Shown here in pieces: positions 34,546 to 44,880 of a stretch of DNA of 64,000 nucleotides. The position numbers and the translations under genes were made by a program. Positions within the stretch are counted from its first letter, which is position 1; every line of letters begins with the position of its first letter. This stretch comes from Hemerocallis citrina (Eukaryota; Streptophyta; Magnoliopsida; Asparagales; Asphodelaceae): positions 32,517,000-32,580,999 of the forward strand of contig CM030365.1 in the NCBI GenBank assembly GCA_017893485.1. Reading direction: 5' to 3'. The notes under the pieces are model-generated. The model had not been told where the DNA came from and did no database searches. It saw only the letters and a list, made by a program, of their open reading frames with translations.

Positions 34546-35334
34546 TGCAGTTTAGGTTTTTTCTTGTTTTTTGAGTCTTTGTCAGTTTTAACACTTTTGC
34601 TTTTGTTTTTTTTTTTGGATGTTGAGTTTTCTTTTAAAGCTTTCATTTCTTTCCCTCTGTTGAGTTTCTAAAGCTTTTGTTTTGTCCCATTTTTTGGATT
34701 TTTGTTTTTGAGTTTTTGTTTTGAGTTTTAAAGCTTTTTAAATAAAAAGGGAAGAAATTTGTTGGGTGAAAAATTAATTTAATAAATTTCATGTTATAGA
34801 TTATTAATTCTAAGTCTTAAATTTGTTGAGAATTTAATTTAAGATTTTAGGCAAAAGAATTTCAGATTTTTGGAACGAGATCCCACATGATTAAGAGGCT
34901 TGTTTCTGTTGAATTGAATAAATTTGTAGTGGAATCAATTGATCTTTATGAATGAATGAAAATGGGTAATTAAAAGTTGATTTTAAGAATTTTCGTAAGT
35001 TGGATATGTTTCCATATATGAAAGAGTCTTTTACGGCAATTTGTATAATTAATAAACCAAGTTTGGTTTTGATTTGAGGCTTAGGGTTATGATGTGGACC
35101 CTAGAATGATTGGTTGATGATGATTTTGACTTATGAAACTGTAGAGGTTGAGTGGGACCCTAGCACACCGGCAAATGAGATTTTGTGGAAATTCGCCAGT
35201 GGGGCCTTAGTTTTGATTCAGTGGAGTTAAGTCCGGTAGGGTACAACAACTCTAGGGAGACTATAAGTATGAGCTCTGTTGTCAGTCGCACGAATGTATT
35301 CTAGAGTTGTGCATTTGTTGTGTCTCTCTAGTAT

Positions 35335-35535
35335 GTTCGCGCGTTGAGAGTCGACAAGCCTATCGCGGAATGTCTAGGAATGAGACGGTTTTGGTATGTT
35401 CTCGTGTTGAGGGTCGGCAGGCCTATTCACGAAATGCTCGGTATATTCGCGCGTTGATGGTCGGCAGGCCTATTCACGGAATGTACGGTGTATCTCTGCG
35501 TTGAGGGTCAGTAGGCCTATTCGCGGGGTACGTGG
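35335..35535 (+). repeat. BL1-2 variable subrepeats, 5' LTR
   Basis: About four units of 48-60 bp with GCGTTGAGGGTCGGCAGGCC and TATTCACGGAATGT words. The 3' LTR has the same block at 39635-39835. Confidence 0.75.
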
Positions 35536-36277
35536 TAGGGACGTGATTATCCAGAGTTAGAGCTACGCTTACGGGGTGCTTGTGTGTTGACACTTGTACA
35601 GCTCGGCGGAATGCATACCGGGGCTGGAGTCTATTCACGGAGTGTCTAATCTTGTTTCTGTCACTGTAGTAGGTTAGTTGCATAACGAGGGATTGAACTC
35701 TTTGAAGTGGAGAACGATAAGGACTTACACTGGACCTATGTAGTATGAGATGCATAGAATCCAACAAGTATGCATTAGAAATCATCATATGCATTTATGT
35801 TTCTTGACTTGTTTTATGCATGCTTGTGTTCTTTTTTCATCTCATACAGTTGACACTTAACCTAACTTCACTTGTTGTGCTATGTTTCATTTATTATTGT
35901 TTATGCATCATTTATTATTGTTTTATTAATATGCATCAAGTTTGTGATTGTGAGATCTAGAAGTATCACTATTACTATAGTTGACGTCAGTTACCTTTAG
36001 CTGACGTGCCCACTCTTCAGTTTATCTCATAGGATTTGCAAGTGAGTTGCCCAAGTAAAGTGGAAGCCTGGATTTAAGATGATTAAAGTTTAAGTGTTGG
36101 TTTGTGTTGTAATAAATGTATTAAATTTTTCTGTTGTGCAAATCTAAGAAAGAATGTTGCAATAAAAAGTTTTAATTTTCCCTGTATTCGATACTGTGTT
36201 TGGATTACATTGAAGTTGATTCTGGAATTTGTGTCACTTATTTATAATTTTATTAATTGAAAATTCGGGGTGCTACA

Positions 36278-37387
36278 GAGTTGCTATCAGAGCATGCTTC
36301 AATTTGTAATGTAAGCATGGTATACGGAAGGAACCTAGGTAGACACTAGAGCATGAGTACCTAGGTGGACATTTGAGGTGTGTGTACCTAGGTGGACATT
36401 AGATGTGTGGGTTAGTTGTTTTATCATGAATGCTTGTAGTAAAATTTGAATTATTTGCATGTCTAGATTCGAATAAAAATGTTTTTATCGTAAGTGGGTT
36501 GATTGTTTTCGCATAAATAGAAGATGAATGATTTGTTTTCTCTTGCTATTATAATTACTTTTAAATTATTTTATTATTATTATTGACATTAAATTGGGAT
36601 AATTTTATTAGTTATTGACCTATCTATTTTTGTGTAAATCTAATTATAATTGTTTAGTTTTAAAGTATGCTTTGCTAGTTCTAGTCTGTTTATTCTATAA
36701 GTTTTTTTTGTTTTATAGAAACAGATATTATTATTGAAGTTTGGAATGTGGCGAATCTGGCCTTTTCTTTTTCTTTTGGTGTTTTCAGTTTATAGTTTTG
36801 AATAACGTAATGTTTGATTTTCGTTTATCACTTTTGTGTGACGGATACTACAATAATTTCATTATAATTAACAATTTTTTACTTAAATTTTGGTTCCCTT
36901 TGGTTATTGCTTTGAATATATTATGTTTTGTTATATAGCTAATTAGATAAGTTTGTCATAGCTTTTTAAAGTCGCACCTGACGATATTTGTTTTAATATA
37001 TATATATTTTTTTTGAAAGTTAATGAGGTGTATACAGGTACAACTAGATAGTAACACAATCTAAATTTTATAATGTTTTTACTATATTGAACGGTTTTAC
37101 CCTTAAGTTTTAAGTTGGATTTGATTCAAGTTCTTTTATTTATTTTTTATTATTATTGATTTCAGATTTTTATTTTAATATTATTAATATTAGATTTTAG
37201 TAGTTTCAGATTTTATTTATTTATTCATTATGATTAATCTCAGATTTCTGAGTTTCAGGTTTATTAAATTTCAGAACATTATAAGTTTCAATTTTGTGTG
37301 AATTCAGATCTTAATCATTGTTAGATTTTAATGGCTTTAGAATTCGTATATTAGAGATTTCATATTTCAGATTTCTGGTTCGAAAAT
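36278..37387 (+). other. BL1-2 internal region (deleted form) with iMet primer site
   Basis: Primer site TGCTATCAGAGC (36282-36293) differs by one base from TGGTATCAGAGC. The rest matches BL1-1 interior 7464-6370 reversed and has no coding domain. Confidence 0.75.
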
Positions 37388-40300
37388 CTAGTTTTTTGTA
37401 AAAAGTTGTTTGGAGATGAAAATTGAACAAAAAAAATTGATGGACTGCATTTAGGGCCGGCTAATCAGTAGAAGACTCTAATAAATTAGATTTTATCCAT
37501 ATTTAATTGAATAAATATGTATTTATGCAATTATGGAATTATTGGGGGACTAAATTGCAAAACTGCGGTAAAACCCTAGATGTGCAGCTGGCCTATATTA
37601 AATAGCAGTTTTCTCCTCCTGTTTTTTTTTATTGAAAAAAAAAGATCTCATCTTCTTTAATATTATCATCCTTATATCTTGGAGTTGGAGGCTTGGATCT
37701 TTGGATTTTCGCAAGGAGGAGGACGACTTTTCTTCTTGTTATTATTGTTCTTCATTAATCTTCTTTGAGGTGGGTGATGCTTCTTATCTCTTATTTTGCT
37801 ATATGTTTTTAGAATATGATGATTTATCTAATAAGATGCATGCTAGAAGTTGTATGGTTATTCATAATAAATAAAATCCTACTAGTGAATAAATCTCAAT
37901 GAATGAGTAGTTAAAAAACATCTTCATGAATAAGAACCCTAATTGAGATGGGATTGTCAGGTATAAATTGTTTATTGATGTTAGAGATTGGTGATGCGTA
38001 AAAGAACTTGTTTGATTTACAAAAAAATACTTGTATGATCATGGAGTTTATAATAGTTGATGGGTTTTGTTATGAAAATTTCTAAGCCATTGAGTACACA
38101 AATTCATTGCTTGATTGATTAAAATGTTGCAAATATTTATAAGAGAATTTGTTGTTTTAATTAGAATTAATTTCATGTATTAAATTGTAGAGTTTTGATG
38201 GTAGTATGATGATGGATTGTGTATTAAATATTGAGTTTTAATATTATAACTTACAGATTATCATGAACATTCAAATACAAATTTTTATTTGATAAAGATT
38301 TCGTTTGGGATTTATAAAATTAATTGATGATCATGGGTTTAACTTGTAGATGATGGGGATTTGTAGAATAATTAGAACTTATTGTATGCTCTTAAATTAA
38401 TGTTTGATTGATTTCAAAGATTGAGATTTACCTTGTTTATTCGTTGTTTTTGATTATTAGAAACTCAAGTTTAATATTAGGGTTTGAATAATTGTTGTAT
38501 GGTTGAATTGGAGTATTTGGGGGTTCGGGTTCGCAGTTCATGCGGTGAACAGTAACCCAAGTTATTGTATTAGGGTTTGGGGAAATAGGGTTTCGGGTGT
38601 ACAGATTACGGTCTGTACTGTGCTTTCTGGACATATAAATATTGTAATGTTAGTTAAGACAGTGAAGGGTATTGGGGTAGTTGGCTAGCCCAGGCGGATG
38701 TGGGCCTTGGGCTTCTTGTTGGTCGCACGAGTTCGGACCAAGATGGACACACTTTGGGTTATTTCTTGTTTTTTGAGTTTTGTCAGTTTAAACGCTTCTG
38801 CTTTGTTTTTTATTTTTATTTTTTTTTGCTGTTGAGTTTTCTTTTAAAACTTTCATTTCTTTCCCTCTGTTGAGTTTCTGAAGTTTTTGTTTTGTCCTTT
38901 TTTTTGAGTTTTTGTTTTGGGTTTTAAAGCTTTTAAAATAAAAGGGAAGAAATGTGTTGGGTGAAAAGTTAATTTAATAAATTTCAATTTATAGATTATT
39001 GATTTTAAGACTTCAATTTTTTGAGAATTTAATTTCAGATTTTAGGCAAAAGAATTTCAGATTTTTGGGATGAGATCCCACATGATTAAGAGGCTTGTTT
39101 CAGTTGAATTGAATAAATTTCTAGTAGAATCGATTGAACTTTATGAATGAATGAAAATGGGTAATTAAAAGTTGATTTTAAAGAATTTGTGTAAGTTGGA
39201 TATGTTTCCATATATGGAAGACTCTTTTATGGCAATTTCGGTTGGTTTAAAGAGTGTAATTAATAAATAGTATTTTTGTATAATTATTAAACCAAGTTGG
39301 GTTTGAGGCTTATGGTTACAATGTGGACCCCAGAATGACTGGTTGATGATGATTTCGAGTTATGAAACTCTAGAGGTTGAGTGGGACCCTAGCATACTGA
39401 CAAATGAGATTTTTTTGAAATTGGCCAGTGGGACCTTTGTTTTGATTCAGTGGAGTTAAGCCAAATAGGGTACACCAACTCTAGGGAGACCATTATTCTA
39501 ATTAATTGAACACAATAAGCATAAGGACAGACACTAAGTTGGGAGTTGTGACGGAACTTGGTTAACGTAAGTATGGGCTCTGTTTTTAGTTGCACAGATG
39601 TATTTCGGGGATGTACATTTGTTGTGTTTCTCTAGTATGTTCGAGCATTGAGGGTCGGCAAGCCTATTCGCGGAATGTCTAGGAATGAGACAGTTTTGGT
39701 ATGTTTGTGTGTTGAGGGTTGGCAAGCCTATTCACGGAATGTATAGTATATTCGCGCGTTGATGGCCGGCAGGTCTATTCACGGAATGTATGGTGTATCT
39801 CCGCATTGAGAGTCGTAGTCCTATTCACGGGGTACACGTAGAGAGGTGATTCTCCAGAGTTAGAGTGATGCTTATGGGGTGTTTGCATGTTTACACTTGT
39901 ACAGCTTGGCGGGATGCATACCGGGGTTGGGGTCTATTCATGGAGTTTCTAATATTGTTTCTGTCACCGTAGTAGGTGAATTGCATAACGAGGGATTGAA
40001 TCCTATGACGTGGAGAACGATAAGGGCTTCCACCGGACCTATGTAGTATGTGATGTATAGAATCCGACAAGTAAGCATTAGAAATCATCATATGCATTTG
40101 TGTTTCTTGGCTTGTTTTATGTTTGCTTGTTTTTTGTTTTCATCTCATACACTTGGCACTTAGCCTAGCTTCACTTTTTGTTCTATGTTTCATTTATTAT
40201 TGTTTCCGCATCATTTATTATTGTTTTATTAATGTGCATCAAGTTTGTGATTGTGAGATTTAGAAGTAACACTATTACTATAGTTGACGTCAGTTGCCTT

Positions 40301-40571
40301 CAATTGGCGTGCCCATTCTTCAGTTTATCTTACAGGATTTGCAAGTGAGTTGCCAAAGTAAAGTGGAAATCTAGATTTAAGATGATTAAAGTTTAAGTGT
40401 TGGGTTGTGTTGTAATAAATGTATTAAATTTTTCCGCTGTGCAAATGTAAGAAAGAATTGTTGTTTTAATTTTCCCTGTATTTGATACTATGTTTGGATT
40501 ACATTGAAGTTGATTCTGAAAATTGTGCCAGTTATTTCTAATTTTATTTCTTGGAAATTCGGGGCGCTACA
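37388..40571 (+). repeat. BL1-2 3' LTR, 5'-truncated
   Basis: Aligns with 33204-36277. Retains the TATA-like element (37593-37603), a decayed tRNA-like module (38680-38745, B box GAGTTCGGACCAAG), subrepeats (39635-39835) and TGACGTCA (40285-40292). Near 39500 it carries about 40 bp (ATTCTAATTAATTGAACACA and on) that the 5' LTR lacks but BL1-1 has, so the 5' LTR lost them. Confidence 0.8.
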
Positions 40572-40983
40572 TACTCGGCATTACGACAACCAGTGGTCAG
40601 AGACAATAGTACTGAGACCCGTTGACTGTTATGGGTGGTACCCACTACTTTGACAATATGACGGTCAGAGGCTGACACCAATGGCATCGAAGGCAACTGA
40701 TTGTTAGGGGTATTACCCTTAATTTTGGCATTACGATGGCCAATGGCCGACGCCGGTGGTTGCCAGGGCCAGGTTGACTGTTGACTGTGGTGTCACTCAC
40801 TAGGTGATACATTATAAAGAGAATATGCCCACTATGAATCGTCTTCCGACTAGGAACGGTAACGAATGGGGATCGTCCATGTGGCGGTTGGATACTACTT
40901 CGCCACTAATTCATGCTCAGGCAAGCCTGAGGCAGCGTAGCCATGAACTTACCAGCCGAAACACCTTTTGGGAGTTTCAGGAT
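40572..40983 (+). repeat. ~75-bp degenerate repeats, right flank of BL1-2
   Basis: Three units (40572-40800) with GCATTACGACGGCCAGTGG-like and GTTGACTGTTATGGGTGGTA-like words, then 180 bp of unassigned sequence up to the TRIM. Probably part of the same element as 31967-32638. Confidence 0.55.
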
Positions 40984-41603
40984 TGTAATACCCCGTATCT
41001 TTAGATATATATGTGTGTGTGGGGGGGGGACTAATATTAATTGTTGGATTAATATAATATGGCCATGAAGAAAAATGTGTGTGTTGTGCTTGATGTGGGC
41101 CCGTGAAGTGAAGTGTTCATGGTTTAACATGCACCTGTAAAGGAAATGTGCATGAATTGTCCATGTATTGGTTTGGTGTGAAGTTCTCTAAATGCCATAT
41201 CGAATGGGTAATAGGATGAAGAGTGTTTAAATATTAGATATGCCAAGGATCATAGGATACCTAATAGCCATGACACCTTTTTTGAGGCAAGCCTGTGGTG
41301 GGCCGTTGTTAGGACTTGTTTTTTGCGTGTGCGCGCACGCGTAACCACGTGCGCAGCTGAGCCGGGCTCGGGGCATTACAAAATGGTATCAATGCTGACT
41401 TTCGACACCGATCGTTATGCCACAATGGTTGAAACACCAGTATAGATGACATAGGACCAGTACAGATGACATAGAAATAGCATCCATGTGTGGGTCACTT
41501 CGGTTAGAAAGGCGATCTTGTATTAGATTTTATTCTCCGGGCTCAACGAGGACCCTGAGTTCTTAAGCAGGGGTGTATGTAATACCATGTATCTTAAGAT
41601 ATA

Positions 41604-41637
<34 letters not shown>

Positions 41638-41975
41638 TTTGGGCCTAATATTAATTGTTGGATTAATAAAATATGGTCATGAAGAAAAATGTGTGTGCTA
41701 TGCTTGATGTGGGCCCGCGACGTGAAGTTTTCATGCTTGAACAAGCATCATGTAAAGGTAATGTGCATGAAATGTTCAAGGATTTGTTTGGGCTGGAGTT
41801 CTCTAAATCCCATATCAGATGGATAATAGGATGAAGAGTGTATAAATATTAGATATGCCAAGGATCAAAAGATACCTAATAGACATGACACCTTTTGTTC
41901 CTGTGGTGGGCCATTGTTTGACCTGCTTTTCGCGTGTGCTCGCACGCGTAGCTTAAACGGGCTCGGGACGTTACA
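40984..41975 (+). mobile_element. TRIM: complete 992-bp miniature LTR retrotransposon
   Basis: LTRs 40984-41380 (397 bp) and 41578-41975 (398 bp) enclose a 197-bp interior. Ends are TGTAATACC and GGCATTACA / GACGTTACA. A primer site TGGTATCAATGCTGAC (41384-41399, iMet-like) lies three bases inside the left LTR, and a purine tract AAGCAGGGGTGTA (41565-41577) abuts the right LTR. Both sides carry a perfect 5-bp duplication, AGGAT (40979-40983, 41976-41980). It has no coding capacity and depends on proteins supplied in trans. The interior CGACACCGATCGTTATGCC part is not similar to other elements in the window. The LTRs differ by several substitutions and in TG-run length. Confidence 0.93.
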
Positions 41976-42079
41976 AGGATTAAGCCCTGCCTCAAAGAGG
42001 TGCCCACATGGGGGGGGGGGGGGGGGTTAGGGTTAATACCTTGAGGGAAAGTCGTCAATCGTTAGGAAGAGCTTGAGAT
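41976..42079 (+). other. Short flank with G17 homopolymer
   Basis: TAAGCCCTGCCTCAAAGAGG continues the sequence interrupted by the TRIM. A run of 17 G follows (42010-42026). Confidence 0.6.
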
Positions 42080-43359
42080 TGTTGGTGTATGCCGTAGAGG
42101 CCAGTTGTGTATTGACATTACTAGTTTACATTGTATCAAGATGTTTATTTCATATATGAGGCATTTCATGTATTGTGTTGTTTATTCTGATTAAATGAAC
42201 ATAATAAAATCCTTAGAATAGTAGGTTCAATACCATGAGATATCAAGTGCCTGACTTGCTTGTAAGATCCTATTAGTTGTAATCAGAATACTGTTCTTAA
42301 ATGTCCCTAGTCAAGTATTATTGTGAACTAGGACAACAATAATACATAGAGTGTATGTGCATAGACTGATGACCATATCTCTCGGGTCATGGATATGAGA
42401 TATCAAGTCTTCACATGGGTACATATTCGAGTAATAATGTACTGGACTGACTCACCATGAGAACACTGCATGGATCATTATGTGAGTGTCATAAGCGGTT
42501 TTCACAGTAACCATGGTGTATGTAGTCCTTTGACTTGAAGTCACTATGGTTCCCTACATGAGAAGTTATATGTTTTAATGTCGTCAAACGTTGCCTGTAA
42601 TATTGTGATTATAAAGTCTACTATTAGATATATTACAAATCATGCGGAGGGATGTGATTGACTTAGATAAGATTTGTCCCTCTTACATAACAGGAGCGAT
42701 ATCTATGGGCCCCTTGATTGAGTGAGACTACAAAATATCTGGTCATGCTCAAATGAGTCAATATGAGATATTGAGCTCATTTGTTTTAGTAAGTCTACTC
42801 GGACATCAAGAAACCAAAAATTGAACTATACAAGGGTGACACGCGTTATGCCTTGTGGTCAATTAAGATATCTGGACAAAGGGACTAGACTACATGGTAA
42901 CATTGGTCACGGATAGGTTATGTCTAACCACTGGCATTCCCGTTACTTGAGTAGCAGTGATGTATTGCTAGATACGGGTCACTCTTTGTAATACTAGAAT
43001 ATGATTTTACTATTACTGTCAACGTAATGGGAACCTCCAGGGTCACACACTTTGAATGGATCAAAATTGAGATTTAAATTCATACGATGAATTTAATTGG
43101 GGATCCAAGTAAGACTTGGACTCCTGACATTGGTTGGACATTTAATTAGATTAAATAGGCTGACTAAATTTCAAAGGTTCACACACGAATCTGAACCAGG
43201 TAAGATTGTGAGTCCAACAGCCTCATTACTCTCTTAGGGTTGATTTTCTGCACCTATATATATGATACGTATCTGTGGAAAAGTGACACACGAGAAAACC
43301 CTAGTCATCACAGAAATTGTGAGTGAAAGAGATCGTGAGGAACATGCCCTTCCCGCAGT
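42080..43359 (+). mobile_element. Ty1/copia-like LTR (Angela/BARE-type)
   Basis: Starts TGTTGGTGTATGCCGTAGAGG, like the TGTTGGAAATATGCCCTAGAGG start of Angela/BARE-type LTRs, and holds the region typical of them (TAATAAAATCC, TGTCCCTAGT, TCATATTGAG-like words). It ends CTTCCCGCA. The next bases GTGGGATGACC resemble a damaged GTGGTATCAGAGC primer site, cut short by BL3c. GAGAT before the start has no matching copy after the end, so this is a 5' LTR of a broken element rather than a clean solo LTR. A TATATATA word lies at 43254. ORFs are absent. Confidence 0.6.
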
Positions 43360-43365
43360 GGGATG

Positions 43366-43802
43366 ACCCATTTAAATTTTTTTTTTTTAAACTATTTCTT
43401 ACTTGAATAATCTTAATAGATTTCAATCAAAATTTGGGCAGAGTTTCCCTTAAAATATTAGCCATTTTACAGAAATTCCTTACGAAATTCTACAAACAAT
43501 TAAAAATACCACATCACGGGCAATTAATATATATCCTCCCCAGGTCAAAACAAACAACATCACACAGACATCATATATATATCTGGCTCTGGGGGTAAAT
43601 ATCATCATATAACACAAATATACAAGAAAAACCAAAATTTGTCTTGAAAATGTAATAGTTTTGTAGAAAACCTTTGAAAAACAACACAGAACCCAATACT
43701 CCACAACAAGGCGGGTACGGGTTTTCACATACTTTATCTCATATTATATATCATCATCCCATACTGATACATACAACATCTTCCCAAATACAACATATTA
43801 TA
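43366..43802 (-). mobile_element. BL3c, 3' terminal part (left of Tat-B)
   Basis: On the minus strand it matches the last 430 bp of BL3a and BL3b, including CTTGTTGTGGAG (CTCGTTATGGAG in the others) and TTTTTAATTGTTTG. Its terminus at about 43366 is decayed (TGACCC for TGTAACACC). It resumes at 60586 after the Tat-B insertion. The short ORF at 43480-43728 matches similar frames in BL3a and BL3b but is not intact in them. Confidence 0.8.
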
Positions 43803-44463
43803 TGTTGCCGCTAAATTTGGTGTGGGGGCAAACAAATAGAACTTGTGGATTCTTAGGGAAACTGAATAGAAAGCCTGTGTACCTGTTCCGTCGGGCGTCG
43901 ATCGTCGTTTCTGCCGTGCACCTGCAAAAAGTGCGAGACGCTGGGGTTGTTCCCGGCGACGCACCCTCCGACGCTCAAGTCAGTAATCAGAATAGACTAT
44001 GAAAGAGCGCAAAAACTGGTGAGAGATTGATTACCTTCTTAATGGAGATGGATGGGGGGTATTTATAGGCGTCTTAGAGAACAGTTTAGGAATGTAATCC
44101 CCGTGGTCTGATATAGAATAATCTCCTTGTAAACAGATTAGGAATGTAATCTGATAAGGTATATTCTTGTAATCAGATAAGGAATTTAATCCCTAAATCC
44201 CAGTGAAAAGATTGACACGTATCAGGACCGTTGATCAAGATTGATTAGGGATCCTGACTTTATCTTGCTGGATTAGGTGAGCGGCGGGTTAGAACCTGTA
44301 CCCTCTTGTTAGTGGATCCGTTCGTGGGTTATTGGGTTCCTGGGGAGAAGATCCAATACCCATTTTGAACCCTTTTGTAGAAAAATTACCGTTTTACCCT
44401 TGGGCTTCAAGATCCGTACCTGATTTGGACGGCTCCGATTAAACCCCATTTTTAGCCATATCA
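43803..44463 (-). repeat. Tat-B 3' LTR
   Basis: A 661-bp LTR. Its TATA box CTATAAATACCCC lies at 44060-44068 (minus). It is the downstream copy for the coding strand. The plus-strand ORF at 43802-44002 recurs at 59928-60125 only because the LTR is repeated. Confidence 0.95.
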
Positions 44464-44478
44464 CGAGCCCCCCACTCC
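44464..44478 (-). other. Tat-B polypurine tract
   Basis: GGAGTGGGGGGCTCG on the minus strand directly before the 3' LTR, shared with Tat-A. Confidence 0.9.
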
Positions 44479-44880
44479 TAAAGACTGAGTGTGATCAGAC
44501 CTTAAGGAGTAGTCTAACGGTTTTAGTGGCTAGTGGAGTTGGATCGGAGTCCAAATGTGGGATCTTGAATCTAGAAAGGGGGCAGTGAGGTAATCCCTTA
44601 TGATCGGGCGGCGTTCTTTTGTGAACATCTTCTTAGCTTTGTAATCTCTCGGTGAACGGCACGGTCGCTTCCCTCTGTTGAGGGTCGCGTCTTTCCGGCG
44701 TCACGACTCCGATCCCTCTCAGAGCTCGGCGACCAGGACGCCGAGGTCGGAGATCGGTTCGGCGATTTTTTCCGACGGGAAGAGGGACCTCGGCGTGGTC
44801 GCGAGTCTGGAGAGGGGGCTCGTCGAAGTCCGAGGGCCAGATCTCCCCCGTACGGGGGGTCGGAACCAAGGGCGTTTGGC
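44479..44880. other. Tat-B 3' spacer
   Basis: Between the polypurine tract and the 143-bp array. GC content rises rightward; CGGCG- and GGTCG-rich sequence resembles decayed array units. No gene supported; ORFs on both strands here are array by-products. Confidence 0.5.

Larger units (their letters stand above)
32639..36277 (+). repeat. BL1-2 5' LTR
   Basis: A 3,639-bp LTR ending ATTCGGGGTGCTACA. Matches the BL1-1 LTR on the opposite strand over its length except the variable subrepeat block. ORFs such as 33014-33214 or 34452-34646 are not conserved between copies. Confidence 0.85.
32639..40571 (+). mobile_element. BL1 copy 2: LARD-like element, internally deleted
   Basis: 5' LTR 32639-36277, primer site 36282-36293, shortened interior to about 37387, 3' LTR lacking its first ~565 bp (37388-40571). 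Flanks TACAC (32634-32638) and TACTC (40572-40576) match at four of five. The left terminus is decayed (TTTAACGCCCC for TGTAACGCCCC); the right end is GGGGCGCTACA. The junction at about 37385 joins an interior point matching about 6370 of copy 1 to an LTR point matching 33204, so one deletion removed the 3' interior, polypurine tract and LTR start. The two LTRs differ at many sites, so it is old. No coding capacity. Confidence 0.85.

Noticed and set aside
43480..43728. Conserved short ORF shared by BL3 copies (also 21211-21468, 26957-27169)
   Set aside because: The similarity is of DNA (LTR end). Frames are broken differently in each copy and substitutions do not favour silent sites by eye.
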